In this document: piece after piece, positions 8,907 through 22,129 of the stretch
Position numbering within the stretch: position 1 is the first letter of the stretch
Layout of the letters: each line of letters opens with the position of its first letter
Assembly: GCF_024679245.1 (NCBI RefSeq)
Contig: NC_090187.1
Location: 22,144,995 to 22,208,994 of the forward strand
Reading direction: 5' to 3'
From: Pseudorasbora parva
Lineage: Eukaryota; Chordata; Actinopteri; Cypriniformes; Gobionidae
Length of the DNA: 64,000 bases
Notes under the pieces: model-generated
What the model saw: only the letters and a program-made list of their open reading frames with translations
The model's database searches: none
What the model was told of the DNA's origin: nothing
Translations under genes and position numbers: made by a program

Positions 8907-10377
8907 AACAAACAGAGTTTTTAACTGTTACCTGTGGTTTGTGTTTGCAGTTATTTATCACTCTGTGTTTACCACAATGTGTGTTTGCTGTGAAGGGCAA
9001 AGGCTTTGTTTGTTTCAGAAATGGAAAATATCCTATAAAGATTTGTCACCGTGTCATGGTCAAGGTTGAGTTTGAGAAGAAACATAGCTAACATGAGCAA
9101 CATGTGGCAAATGTTTACTGAATCTTCTAGAATGTGATTAATCACGCTTACATTTTTTTTTTTAAGTGGAGGCATATTAGTGGATGTGGCATTTTAGCTA
9201 CATATGTTACGACCTCTGTTCTAGTGAAATCATTTAAAAAGGAAAGGTAACTCAACTTAAAAAAAGGCAGGTCTGTTTATCATATTAGATACATTTGGGT
9301 GTGTTGAGAATTATGTTATGACATTACTCTGTGTGTTCGCTTGGCGGCTGCTGTGACACTTGTTGCACACTGCTAAGAGTAAATTGTTCTGCCAAATAAA
9401 TCCGGAAACCGAGGGTAATGCAGATATGACGCAATAATCATGATGATTTTTTACCAACAGAAAATTGATAAAATAAACTGTGAGTGGAAACAGAGGGGAA
9501 AAAATAGATATCTGAAAACATAAAATCACTTTCAGAGCACAAAAAAACTTTCTTCCTGAATGTCAGGGTTGGATCTTATTTAAGTTATGTAACTTCATTC
9601 ATTTGTGCTGGCAGTATGAAATGAGTACATTAGCATTTAAACCTGCATAACCTTGAAGATTTTCAACATTTTAAAAAACACCCTCCCCTCTCCTTGCCAC
9701 ATTTTAACAGCGTACTTCACTGCTTTCCCTGCAATTCCTCAGACTGTCCTGTGATGAGCAGTTTAAAGTATTTAAAGATTGCAGGGGAAATGAATGGTAA
9801 CTGACTCTGACTTCTGCTGGACTCAAAAGCACAGACTTATGGGGAGGATTTTGCTTGTGGTGGTTTTGGCTTTGCCACTCTAACAATGCAGCCCATTAAT
9901 GGAACTAAATTATTTTTCCATTAAAGATAAGCCTCCGTGTGCTCGCCCAACCCGAGTCCAGCAGCTGTGCGTGAGCAATTAAAACTTGCTATGACATTTG
10001 CCATCCTGCTGTTTTGTGAAAGATGAGGGTAAAGGTGGTAGTGTTGTGATGACCTTCAATTTACCCCCTGTCGGTTATAAAGTGGCTCTGCACACGTTTA
10101 TAAACTCAAACGGTGACCACATGGCAACTTTTAGATGTTAAAGAAGCAACTAATTACTTTACTGTACTTTGTTCCTAAGGGTTATTTCATGTTAAACACT
10201 GAAGTGCAGTGCACAGGCATTTAGTTTATATAGACATCGTATCCGAAACATGGATTTACCCAGGTTTTAGTTCTGCTCAAACCATGAAAATACCTTTACT
10301 ATATTATTATATTAAGTTTTATTAGACAGTTGAGCAACTGTTTGGATACCTATATCGACAGAAAACAAATCATTGTT
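8905..10377. other. Non-repetitive sequence without genes
   Basis: No coding exon is recognised. The block at about 9700-10020 is more balanced in base composition than its surroundings, with GC-containing words (CTCGCCCAACCCGAGTCC) embedded in AT-rich sequence, so it could be conserved non-coding DNA. That is a guess. Confidence 0.35.
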
Positions 10378-10385
10378 ATATAGAT

Positions 10386-10880
10386 TAGTGTTGTCAAAGT
10401 ACTGACCACGATACCAAATCGATACTGAAATGTTAAAAATGCGACACTTTGAGCACTGTTGAGCAGAATCGTAAATGCCTCTGACTGGCCATTGTGCTCA
10501 CACGCTCATTAACTATGTCTGTGATTGATCAGCGGTTCACAAACAAGTTGTAAAAATATATCATTGACACTTTTCACGGAGCACTTACACAAATAGACAC
10601 AGAGCATTTGAATGAAGGTGTTTATCAACCTACCGGTCCGCTGGTGTTACCTGCTTGTGCTTTCAAAAGCTCCTACTCCCGCTTTCAAACACTTCCTTGT
10701 ATTTTCAAACTGCTGCCATGCGTTGATCATTGTAGCCAATCACAGGCACATCCGATTAGCATGTGAGCACAGTGGCCAGTCAGAGGTGTTTACGGTTACA
10801 GTTCGACAGCGCTCAAAGCGTTACATTTTTAACATTTCAGTACCATTTTGGTATCGCGGTGGGTACTTTTGACAAGACTA
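10386..10880. mobile_element. hAT-type MITE with 8-bp target duplication
   Basis: The inverted ends TAGTGTTGTCAAAGTAC (10386) and GTACTTTTGACAAGACTA (ending 10880) enclose 495 bp and are flanked by the perfect 8-bp direct repeat ATATAGAT at 10378-10385 and 10881-10888. An 8-bp duplication is diagnostic of hAT. No transposase remains. Confidence 0.85.
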
Positions 10881-11086
10881 ATATAGATCAACACATTTAG
10901 ACGTTTTATTTGAATCCATGCAAGACAACACTATTTTCTCAAGTGGCTAACATAGCATAATCAGAAAAAGCTTTATTTGTAGTTACAGTTTTTTTTTTTT
11001 TAACAAAATTTGATTTTAGACAAATTATAAAATAAGTGTCCTTTTATTTCTCAGACAAGATTCTTCATATTTCTTTGTCAAATTTA

Positions 11087-12584
11087 CAAACCCGATTCCA
11101 AAAAAGTTGGGACACTGTACAAATTGTGAATAAAAAAGAATGCAATAATTTACAAATCTCATAAACTTACATTTTATTCACAATAGAATATAGATAACAT
11201 ATCAGATGTTGAAAGTGAGACATTTTGAAATTTCATGCCAAATATTGGCTAATTTTAAAATTCATGAGAGCTACACATTCCAAAAAAGTTGGCACCGGTA
11301 GCAATAAGAGGCCAGACAAATTAAATGTACATATAAGGAACAGCTGGATGACTAATTTGCAGCTTATTAGGTCAATTGGCAACATGATTGGGCATAAAAA
11401 GAGCCTCTGATAAGTTAAGACAGGCAGAGGATCACCAATTCCCTCCACCAATAGTGGAGCAATATCAGAAAGGAGTTTCTCAGAGAAAAATTGCAAATAG
11501 TTTGAAGTTACCACCATCACAGTGCCTAATATCATCCAAAGATTCAGAGAATTTGGATCAATCTCTGTGCTCAAAGGTCAAGGCTGGAAAACTACACTGG
11601 ATGCCCATGATCTTTTGGCCCTTTGGCGGCACTGCATCACATTACAGGAATGCTACTGTAATGGAAATCACAACATGGGCTCAGGAATACTTCCACAAAA
11701 CATTGTCGATGACCACAATCCACTGTCTCTTTCGCTGTTGCCGGCTAAAACTCTATAGGTCAAAAAAGAAGCCATATCTTAACATGATTCAGAAGCGCAG
11801 GTGTTTTCTCTGGACCATGACTCATTTAAAGTGGACTTTGGCAAAGTGGAAAACTGTTCTGTGGTCACACAAATCAAAATTTGGCGCCATGTCATCCGTA
11901 CTAAAGAGAACAAGGAAAACCCAAGTTGTTATCAGTTATCAGAAGCCTGCATCTCTGATGGTATGGGGTTGCATGAGTGCGAATGGCATGGCCAGCTTAC
12001 ACATCTGGAAAGGCACCATCAATGCTGGAAGGTATATCCAAGTTCTAGAACAATATATGCTCCCATCCAGATGTCGTCTCTTTCAGGGAAGACCTTCGTT
12101 TTCCAACATGACAATGCCAGACCACATACTTCATTAGTTACAACATCATGACTGCGTAGAAGAAGGATCCACACATAGAAAACATTTGAAACATCATAAA
12201 GAGGAAGATGCAACAAAGAAGACCTAAGACAGTTGAGCAACTAGAAGCCTGTATTAGACAAGAATGGGAGAACATTCTTATTTCTAAACTTGAGCAACTT
12301 GTCTCCTCAGTCCCCAGACGTTTGCAGACTGTTATAAAAATAAAAGGGGATGCCACACAGTGGTACACATGACTTTGTCCCAACTTTTTTGAGATGTGTT
12401 GATGCCATGACATTTAAAATCAACTTATTTTTCCTTTAAAATTATAATTTTTCTTAGTTTAAATATTTGATGTCATCTATATTGTATTCTGAATAAAATA
12501 CTGAAATTGGAAACTTCCACATCACTGCATTCTGTTTTTATTCCCAATGTATACAGTGTCCCAACTTTTCTGGAATCAGGTTTG
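11087..12584 (+). mobile_element. Tc1-like transposon with IR/DR ends
   Basis: The inverted ends CAAACCCGATTCCA (11087) and TGGAATCAGGTTTG (ending 12584) enclose about 1.5 kb. The left flank is TA; the right flank is AA, presumably mutated. Each end has an inner copy of the terminal motif (TTCCAAAAAAGTTGG at about 11277 and its complement near 12380), which is the IR/DR arrangement of Tc1 elements such as Sleeping Beauty. The transposase is broken. Confidence 0.85.
11388..12360 (+). pseudogene. Degenerate Tc1-like transposase
   Basis: Coding similarity is split over frames. The first frame (11388-12137) has an N-terminal helix-turn-helix region (VEQYQKGVSQRKIANSLKL), then CRLKLYRSKKKPYLNMIQKR, LKWTLAKWKTVLWSHKSKF and LMVWGCMSANGMASLHIWKG. 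The first catalytic Asp of the WSDESKF motif has become His. Other frames supply the FQHDNARPHTS second-Asp segment (near 12100) and a C-terminal TVEQLEACIRQEWENI-like tail near 12230-12290. The usual segment with the catalytic Glu is unrecognisable. The protein would bind the inverted repeats and cut and paste the element. It is certainly inactive here. Confidence 0.8.
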
Positions 12585-14079
12585 AAAATTTGATAATAAC
12601 TTAATGTAAATGCTAAAACAAATCCTCAAAAAGTCTCTTTAAGGAGATACTTTAATGGTGTTTTCTTGGGAGGAGGTTGTTTCAGCTTCTTCACTCTCAT
12701 CCTTCACTGAGGAATAGCAGAAATAAAAAGACTAGGGAAAAGAATTTAAGTACAACACTGACAGGGGTTTAAAATTGTTATAAAGGCAAGTTTTTATTTA
12801 TAATTTGTATCATTACTCTTGCAAGAGTTAGAAAAACAGGACACATTTAGATAAATATGCCATAATGATTAGCAAATTATTGAAAAAAATATCCATGTAC
12901 ACAATTAGAGAAAGAGATAATCAAATAAATACAACCTGGTTCTGCAACAGCACAGCACAGCTTTCTTTTTCAGTCTGTGGAATACATCCTCGCATTGGTA
13001 TTTCTACTGATGAGGAAGAGCCTTTTCACTGTGAAAACATTGATGCACTTTATGATCTCCATGGCAATCGCCTTTGATGCCGCGAGTGGGGCTGAAATCC
13101 ACCGGTCAGTGTGGTTTGACCTATTATCTTTTACATGCAGACCGAGGTGACTGGAGCCTCTCACTGTAGTGATTATTAGTCTTTGGAACACCTCTGATGT
13201 GCTTGCCGTCACCATGCTTCTGTTTGATGGTGTGTGCACATATCTGTGCTCTTGCACAACTTCCTTTTGAATGAACTAAAAACATTTATTTTACTCTTCT
13301 TCGCTCCAGTATGCACACGCAGTCCGTAACGCTAGCTACAACTTGCTAGCTGCTATTGTGCCTGTAAAGTGAGGCTGGTTAAAATGCATATTGCGATTTG
13401 TTTAACATCTCATCCGACTTGAATTGTCACACATTTGTGTCGATTTTCCAACCGGCTCAGAATGAATTTTTACATCCCTAGTAATTACATAACGTTCAAC
13501 ATACTCAGTGCATTTTTAATGTGATTGTTTTGACTAAGTAAAACAGCGCTGTGTTGGTACACAGTTTTAATTGCCAAATAAATTGACCTGTATCAGTAGT
13601 AGTAATTCAGTACTCTGGGGTATTTCATTAGAATGATGAAATATAATGTTAATTTAAGTGATCAAACATAACTGTGACAAAGTTCTAGTTCAGGGAAGGA
13701 GGTGGGAAAATGTTAAACGTAACTTTAATCATAAAACAACAACAACACAATGAAAGGAATGACAGCAACCTAAGCATAATAAAAGCTCTGGGTATAAATA
13801 TGCAGTAAATGGTTCAGTCTAGGTCACCTCTATTCATTTTGTAGTTGGTATAAACCACATATATACTGTGCATGTCGTTATAACTGAGCAGGTGAAAAAT
13901 GCCCTGTAAAGTGAAGGTCAACACAATAAATCCTGTGTACGTGCCTTTATGGTAATTCAAAGTTCGACAAGGAACACAACATTGGAGCTCCTTCATTGGA
14001 TTCGAAGCAAGTTGCACAAGGTTCTTCTCATTAGTATTGATTCCACTGGCCTTGTTCCACTCCCAAGGCTCTTGGCCCA
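12585..14079. other. No gene recognised
   Basis: This is AT-rich sequence. A CATCCCTAGTAATTACAT word near 13475 resembles a hAT-type terminus (TAGGGATG) but I could not find its partner. Confidence 0.35.
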
Positions 14080-14322
14080 GTAAGAATCGGTTAAAACACT
14101 TTTTTTTCACTTTTTTCAAATTTGTTTAAACGTTTTTTATATATCAATACATAATTAAAATCTAAGTACTCTAAAAAAAGAAAGTATAAAATTTGAGCGT
14201 CTGTAGACCTCTCATCACTGTCATGACAGCTCATTATTTCCATTCACTCCACCTTCTGGGCTCTTTTCAAAGCCACGCCCCCAAATATACTTACGCGCTT
14301 CACCGACCGGTCAACTGGAAGG

Positions 14323-14961
14323 TAGTGATGGGAAGTTCGGTTCTTTTCCGCGAACCGGTTCTTTCGGACAGTTCGTTTCAATGATCCGGTTGAAAAAAAC
14401 GGATCACCGGTTCTTTTACGTCTTTACGTAATGACGTCATTTCTATCATCCCGGCGGATGAAAATACATTCAAACACTTCCATATAAAGTTTTTGTAATC
14501 AAAACTAAGTATAGTAATAATTATTATTGACATCATCATCATCTTGGAAACATTTTTTCATTTATGTTTTGCAACAGCACTCAATACAGTTCACCAAATC
14601 GAACTGAATCGATTGTTACAACATCTACTTCAAGATATTAGTTTTATTTCTAGTTTGAGAGACTGTCACTGTCACTGTCGTGCAAACACTGATGTTTCAC
14701 ACGGATTAAATAAACTTGCATTGACACAATACTAACACAAATCCTTAGTTCACCCGTGCTCATGTAGCATCAGCTGTCCCAGTCAGAGAGAAACAGTTCG
14801 GTTACGACGCTCTCACGCATGCTCAGTATCTCCGCTCACCGGTTCTGAGAATCGAACATGTCCGAAAGATCGAACGTGTCCGATAGAAACGGTTCTCGAT
14901 TCTGTACTGGTGATCCGTTGCAAACCGGTCGATCTGACTCGACCGCTGTGCTGTACTGTAT

Positions 14962-14997
<36 letters not shown>

Positions 14998-15723
14998 AGC
15001 ATAGGGGGTGCTGAGCTGCGAACTGCTGCAAGCTGAATAGTCTATATCAAACCTACTGTTTTGATTACATGTATTTTAAAATCTGTATCGACTTAGAAAT
15101 AAGATAAAAGCTGTTCCAGAAAATATCATGCATTATTGATAAAACAAATAAATGTTTAATTTGACCGTTTTACAATCCATTGTTTCCAAACTTTAAAGTA
15201 ATACAGTGATGAGACAGCTTTGTTAAGATGTTTCCAAACGTGATTCGTTTTATACACTTAACCTGTATTTCGTTCTTTGGAACAAATAACACGCATGCGC
15301 AGCTCATCGGCTCATCGGTTCTCAGTATCGAACGTGTCCGACAGAAACGGTTTTTGATTCTGTACTGCTGATCCGAGGATCCGAGAACCGCTACGTTCGG
15401 TTACACGCGCATGCTCAGTATCAGCTGCTCGTGAGTTCATCAGATCTCTCAGCAAAACATGACTCAGTTCAGCTAACGATTGGAGTTACAGCATCTACTT
15501 CAAGATATTAGATTATTTCTAGATTGAGAGACTGTCACTCATGTCAGAAAGTCAATAATTACAGTAAGAGAAAGTTAATAACTACAGTAACTTGTGGGAT
15601 CAGCCCTAATTTGAGACGCAAACCGTTTAGAACGATTCAGTTCGATTTGGTGAACTGGTTCGACCGGTTCACTATAAAGATCCGGTTAAAAAGAACGATT
15701 CGTTCGCGAACCGGACATCACTA
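14323..15723. mobile_element. hAT-type non-autonomous element with 8-bp target duplication
   Basis: The ends TAGTGATGGG (14323) and ACATCACTA (ending 15723) are inverted, and the element is flanked by the perfect 8-bp duplication CTGGAAGG at 14315-14322 and 15724-15731. It is 1401 bp long and rich in CGGTTC/GAACCG words. It contains an internal direct duplication: about 14615-14672 and 15490-15539 share ACATCTACTTCAAGATATTA (first copy) or GCATCTACTTCAAGATATTA (second copy), then GAGAGACTGTCACT. No transposase is seen. Confidence 0.88.
14965..14994. repeat. (TG)n microsatellite
   Basis: About 14 TG units lie inside the hAT element. Confidence 0.9.
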
Positions 15724-17065
15724 CTGGAAGGTGCATTATTGACCTGAGAGGAGCAGAGTGCATGTAGTCACATCATGTCAGAATCACATGGAATAAAAAA
15801 TCTAACTTTATCAGTATGAATATAAACAAATAAGATGTTTTTAGTACTCATTATCAAGCTAGAATACCAATACTGGTAAAGTTTAAAATATATTTTTGTT
15901 TAATTCGGTAACAAGCTAGTTATATTTATAAGGCAAAGCTGAAAAAGGATAGCACTGATAAAACATTTTTTCCAATAACGTTAGTTATACTGTGATGAAG
16001 ATAAATTTCGTGTAAGAATTATAACATGTATGGTGATTTGCATGTAAGAGTTTCCATGATGAAAGCATTGTTGATTAGTAGTAGCTAAAGCTAACTTGGT
16101 TAAAAAAAAAAAAAGTTCCTGGATGCGGTGTACTAGCTTTTACACATGCATTTTGTTATCTAAAGTTAAATTTTGTGAAATTCAACACGACAGCGATCAA
16201 CTTAAACTAAGCATATTGAGTATTTATCATCTCTACTAACGGCTACGTGTATAATATTGTAACTTTACGCTAAGTAATGTTATGTTAGCTATATTAGGCA
16301 GCTATATGTGCTAGTGATACATGCTTCATGAAAACATCAACCGAAAAAATTGTATAATAAATATGAAAGATTACCTGTCCAGCAAAAATAAATATGAGTC
16401 GTTTTTCAGCACCTTGAGGTCCCTCAGTTCTCGACATCGTTGGAAAGCCACACTGATATTTACTCTTGTTTGATTTCTTTGTTTATCCAAAGACATTTTG
16501 TGCATTGCCTTTACATGTAGGCCTACTGTCTTCCTGTTTTGCATTGTTTGCCTTCGCTGACTGCAAAAACCCTGTGCATTTTGAATGCTTTTCCTCTTCC
16601 TAGGGGTGCGCGCATGTGTGGGCAGAACCTGTAGCGAAAGCGTTGGTTGCCATGGTAGCTAGAGAGAGTAACAGTCACCCAAGCCAATCATTTGTTTCGT
16701 CCCAAACAAAAATAATGAGCGGTGTTTATTGCAGTCTAGAGTCACTCGATTTTTATACTCTCTTTTTCAGAGTACTTACATTTTAATTATGTATTGACAT
16801 ATGAAGGAAGTTTAAACAAATTTGGACAAAAGTGTTTTAGATCATTCTTACCTACTCTACCTTTAATGAAACTTTTATACATTAGCTCATCCATGAAGAG
16901 AATTTCTGTCCGAGTCCCGTCAGATTGCTTTCCATCGGCTATGGAGGTAAAGACGACAATTCTCATGATTCCACACTCATTCATGGTATCATCAAGCTAT
17001 ACCTTTGTTATTGTTTTGATAAAGTGACCTCTAGCAGCCAAACTTACATACTGTGCCTTTAAACA

Positions 17066-19075
17066 AACTTTTACATAAAATTTATCTTTCCAGTCATTGA
17101 AACCTACACTACATTTCAAATAGTTTTTTGAACAAAATATTTTCTCATTTTTATTTCAAATAAATGCTGTTCTTTTGAAAGAATTAAAGAATTGTGAATA
17201 TCTAAATAAATTATATATAGTTACAATTTAAATGTTGCAAGCCAAATATGGCCCTATGTTAAAAGAAATCATAAGGGCAGGTGTTGTGTGCACTGTGTGT
17301 GAACATGATGGTTATTGTAGTTCTAGACTAAATGTGAGCAAGCATTTACTTATCTCACTTGCAAAATTTAATTAAAAAAGATTAACTATGCAGCCCTATT
17401 TGAATACTTTTGTATCCTAATAACTGAATGCAATTTATTTAATTAGCATCTCTCGTATTTGTTCTATTGTTTATTTTCATATTTGTTCTTATTTTTCATA
17501 ACAAAGGTAAAGTAAGTACTCTGGATGTGCACAAGTAACCAAATACTTTGAAATGATGATCGGTCATGATTTTTTTTTTTAAATATTTATTTCGTTTGAT
17601 TGTTTATAATGAGCAGTTGAAGTGCTTTTTCAAATATATTTCCATGTTTCTTCTAATCATAATTTCTTGGAAACTTGCAAGTAAAAAATACTCCAGACAG
17701 TCTCCAAATCAATATATCACTGAGCAAAGTGTTATTTTATGATTTTTTTTCTCAATTTTGATTTGTCATTTAATGTATTCCCACAAGTCCCCTGTTTTTC
17801 CATCATCATTCAACAATCTACTGTAATAATAAATCCCTTAAGATTCAGACAAATGTTTGCCCTTTACGTTTACTATCTTTCCTGGATCCCTTCAGCTAAT
17901 TGGCTGTGCGCTCCTCATCAGTCCTCTGATTGGCTGAAGTCCTTGCCTCTCTCTAACTCTGCCTCCGTCTGAGGTCATCCTAATGAGCCAGGGAGCAGAT
18001 TCTCTTTTTTCCAGCCGCTCTTAGCTCCGCTTCCTAATGCAGAATGATGCATGACCAGCTGGCGTGCCCGTGTACAACTGCTGCTGATTAGAAAAATGCC
18101 TCTTAGACTCGAGCAGATATATCGATGAAATAAACGTGTTAATGAGTAAGGAGAAGCGCTAAGGATGGAGAGATGAGAGAGAAGAGGAGATACTCGCTGC
18201 ACTCACTTTAAAGATCCTTTGAGTTTAGTTTGTGATTGGCATCAGGCGGTCTCTTCCTGTGGGAAACGCCGGCTGTAGTCCCTCGGTTCAGAAAATTATA
18301 ATACTGTGAGCGGTCTTTGCTTGGTTCTCAGCTCATCCTGACACAGAGGATGCAATTATTTTGAGACAAAATGAAGCAGTTTTCTATTCCTAACATTTAC
18401 ATATATAGTGGGGGACAAAAGTGTCATGCCAAATGGATTTAAACCTTGAAATAAACATAAATGGTTAAAACAAAGCAAAGTAACGATGTAATGAAAAAGA
18501 GGATGCTTTTACACTATTTCTAGCTCACTAATGAGAGTCAAATGGATTTGTGACATTGATGATGTGACGTTTGTCACAAACTCATGGATTTTATGTCAGA
18601 TTGAGAGATGCGGTCATTAAAGCAAAAGGGTGACAAATACGAAGACATTCTGAAGACATTTTACAGTTCACTTCAATTATTACGCTGATATTATATTTTG
18701 CAATGAACAAATAAAAGATCAAAATAGAAAAGAATGCAACATAATTTCACAAGTTCATACTTACAAAATCAGATAGTAAATAGTGTGTGTAACAGCATGC
18801 ATATTTGGCATGCTGTCCGAGGAGGGCTCCAAACTGTCCGAGGATATTAGGCCCAAACACAGAGTACTCCCCCTGTATCTCTGGTTAGGAAAGTAACCAG
18901 GTGAGTGTGAGAAAGACGGGGTCATGGAACATTGGTGAGTTGACTGCATATTTATATAATCCTCCACTTGTGCTGATTGGGTAGACATGTTGATTACGGA
19001 TTGCTGACAGCTGGTTGTAATGACATGATGGTTGGATAGATCATTTGAATGTGTTCCTTCCAAACTTTGTTACAG
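17066..19075. other. Mostly unannotated sequence; possible conserved non-coding block
   Basis: About 17860-18360 is composition-balanced and not obviously repetitive, with CTAATTGGCTG and CTGATTGGCTG (CCAAT-box-like, inverted ATTGG) and ATTA homeodomain-type words. It has no open frame I believe. Around 17155 a fragment (AAATAAATGCTGTTCTTTTG) belongs to the repeat family described at 61450. At about 18409 TATAGTGGGGGACAAAAGTG resembles a Tc1 terminus, without a partner found. Confidence 0.3.
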
Positions 19076-19640
19076 AGATAATTCACCCAAAAATGACAAT
19101 TTTATATTTACAGTGGTGTAAAGTAACGAATTACAAATACTCTTGTTACTGTGAGCGAGTATTTTTTCTCAGGAATTGTACTTTTTTTTAAAGTAGTTTA
19201 AAAACAGTGTACTTTTACTTAAGTACATTTTAAGTGTTGTATCATTTTTTAAATTTTTTTTTTACTGCGCTATTTTCCCTAAAACTGCCGTCACTACATT
19301 ATATTTATTTATTTTCCTGTTAACGTGATTGGCTAAGACGAATAGTCAATCCATTGTCTCCTTGCGTCACGCATTTGATTCCTGTCAAATGAACCGTAGC
19401 GACCAGCATTGAGGGGAGGCACGCGCGCTTTATGAAAGGGCGTAAGTGCTGGCTACTGTATGATGACTGCAATCGTCAAATTGCCTTAAACAATTACTGA
19501 AAATTGGCCGCAGAATATAACATTTTCTAATATACAAACACATGGTCCATATTCTGTTAGCGCTGCACAAGTTCGCAGTGCCATCTGCTAGAAACACTTC
19601 ACTTTAGCTTGATTGTTAGTGATATGCGCTTTTTATTATT
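19076..19640. mobile_element. hAT-like left end inserted in a GATAGTTCACCC-type repeat fragment
   Basis: The GATAATTCACCCAAAAATGA at 19078 is a fragment of the repeat family also present at 59972. It is followed at 19114 by CAGTGGTGTAAAGTAACGAA, a hAT-style CAGTG terminus. The opposite terminus was not found, so extent is approximate. Confidence 0.4.
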
Positions 19641-21099
19641 CCGTTTGAAGGCAAATATTAATGTCATATTCTCATATTATGGTACCCAAGAATTTAGGCA
19701 GGGTTTTATAATGACTGAGATACTAAATGTGAGGTAGTTACCCAGCTAGCAATTAGGATCGGGCCGCTTCCGTAAAACCTGCGGCGCTGTCGGCTGAGTC
19801 ACGGCATCGGCTGAGTCATGGCAACCGCATTTGGGCCAATTCATTTTGCCACCTGCAGACAGGCAACAACTTAATTTTGTCTAGTCTAACAACTATGGGA
19901 AACATGCTGGCCAAAATATTTTTCTGCTGGCCAAAATAATTTTTAAGATGTAAAAAAATATATTTTTCTACCGGCCAAAATAATTTTTAGATGTGATGAT
20001 AGACTATAATTCGTGACTATAATTACAGGATTTGTACTCTTGTGTTAAACGTCTTTTTATCAATATAGTCTGCTGCATGGTTTCGTTGATGCTTGGCAAA
20101 GAATTCGTCACACATTTGTGGTAGATCTGCATCGTTAAAAAAAATCCTAAATGACCACGAGTTTCTTATGCTCGTGTTTCACATCGCGGGCGTCAGCTGA
20201 GCATGAACAGCGTACCCATGGGCGTGTCCCCCGCACTTTTAGTAAAACATACAAGTTATTTGTTAACCTAGAAACTTTCAATGTAAATGTCATTTATTAA
20301 TATGTATTCGTGTCAATATGACATCTAAACTTTTATTTTGCCTTGGAAACGCTTCCAAACGCTTTCGCGTGAAAAATAGTCTTCACTTCTATATTAGCAT
20401 GCACGCCTTTTCCGCGTGGGTCACACGGACAAACTAATGGGAGCCGAAATAAAAACGGACACTACACGCAGCCGAGACGCTCACCGTCCTTACTCGCATC
20501 TTTCTTACTTGCCTATGTCTGTTACACGGGCAAGTGGAGTATGCTTCCCAGAGAATTTGTTTATTTCTCTGATCTATATATGTGAATTTGAAATGCCTAA
20601 AGATGTCATTGGGCAGTAGATTTTTTCTTTTCTTATCTCCACATCGCTCTTTTTCTCTTCGTTTTTCTCTTCATCTCCTTAAGCTGACGTTTGACTGATA
20701 TAGGTTTTCCAATTAAGTCAGTGAAGAAAGTAAACATATGGTTAACTGACATTTAAATGTTTTATGAATCATTTTCATGGACATGTTAATTTTCTGAACA
20801 CTGCAAGGAAAGCTAGGTAACTAAGTTTATTAAACCAATTCACAATATGCACACATTCATTACTAATCTTATGCCCAATACAGACTGATGTTTTTTTTAG
20901 CTACTGACGTATACAAATTGAATTATATTAATTTACAATATGTACATATTCATTATTAATCGTATGCCTAATCTGATGAAAACGGCTTAATATTTCTTGT
21001 TCATTAATAGGCTACATTATGAATCACATTACATAGGCCTATTTTCAATTAAAAATGGCAAAATTAGACAAAAGTTTATTAATTTGCCTGAATATGTTT
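19641..21099. other. No gene recognised
   Basis: GC-richer patches near 19760-19830 and 20150-20240 look like decayed transposon pieces. No paired termini or credible coding frame is seen. Confidence 0.35.
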
Positions 21100-21312
21100 A
21101 ATGGGGACTTTCCATAGGCGTAATGGATTTCATACTGTACAAACCGTATTTTCTATCCCCCTACACTGTCCTTTCCCCTAAACCAACTCATCACAGGAAA
21201 CATTCTGCATTTTTACTTTCTCAAAAAAACTCCTTCTGTGTGATTTATAAGATGCTTTCCTCATGATGACCTAAAAATTACATTTTGTCCCCATAAGGTA
21301 GGGATTACATTG
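21100..21312 (+). repeat. Interspersed repeat, third copy of the CA-linked family
   Basis: This region is highly similar to 8517-8772 (ATGGGGACTTTCCATAGGCG, then CATAAGGTAGGGATTACA at the end) with an internal deletion. It lacks the CA microsatellite. Confidence 0.75.
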
Positions 21313-22129
21313 ACTTAAAGGAGCAGAGGTCAAATATGAAATGTTTAGTTTAGCTACTTTTTAGCTATCTCTCACTTGATGTCGAGTCCCTCTGCTAAAT
21401 TTCACTCTCAGCCTCAGCAGCTTCTGTCTGAGCATAAAGCCTGCCCACTCGGATTTGATTGGTTTCCTCAAATACTTTTCATAAATTGACGAGCACACCG
21501 CACACACATCTGCTTCTGATGTGCACTCTGCTCGGCGCTACTGCGGATTGAAAAACACGCTGAATATGAATTTGGGGGCAAAAAGGGCCTAGTGACGTCC
21601 ATGGAGGGACATACACTTGTTTATGCTGATGGTGAGAAATTACAGTTGCAAGTTGCAACATCTCATAATGTACTTCAAATTGAGCAGTGTATCACTGACA
21701 GATGTCCCACTCAAGTCGTCTTTCCGATGGCTGTTCAGGTTGAATAACGAATTCTTCCAAATTTTCATCTCACACTCGGATTAATGTGATAAAATTCATG
21801 TCATTCTTGCTGTCTTTACAGTGTGTAAAAATTGCTGGGGTTTGAGGAAGCCTCCGGAATCTGAAGTTCTCATTATGGCAACTGGCATTTAGCTTCTGAA
21901 ACATGCACTGTAACCAGTAGACCAATCACAACAGACTGGGCCATCTGGCCAATCAGGGCAGAGTAGGGTTGTGGATAGGAGAGATTTATGCTGTGTGATT
22001 TTTTTGATATCAGAAAGCGTGATTCTTCTAAATGAAAAAGTCATGATTATGAGCTTGTTGCATTCAACAGCTTTGTTATCCAAATGTCTAGGAATCATGG
22101 ATGACATATATATATATATTTTAATATAT
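21313..22129. other. No gene recognised
   Basis: No repeat ends or coding exon can be supported here. A short TA run starts at about 22108. Confidence 0.35.

Larger units (their letters stand above)
14080..16851. repeat. Large fold-back element split by a hAT insertion
   Basis: The left arm (about 14080-14242) and the reverse complement of 16708-16851 share landmarks: TAAGAATC, AAATTTGTTTAAAC, CAATACATAATTAAAAT, AAGTACTCT, AGTATAAAA and GCTCATTATTT. The arms are about 150 bp and diverged. The spacer holds the hAT element and about 860 bp of other sequence. The outer right end (TACATACTGTGCCTTTAAAC, to about 17065) resembles a transposon terminus, but its left partner is missing. Confidence 0.6.
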
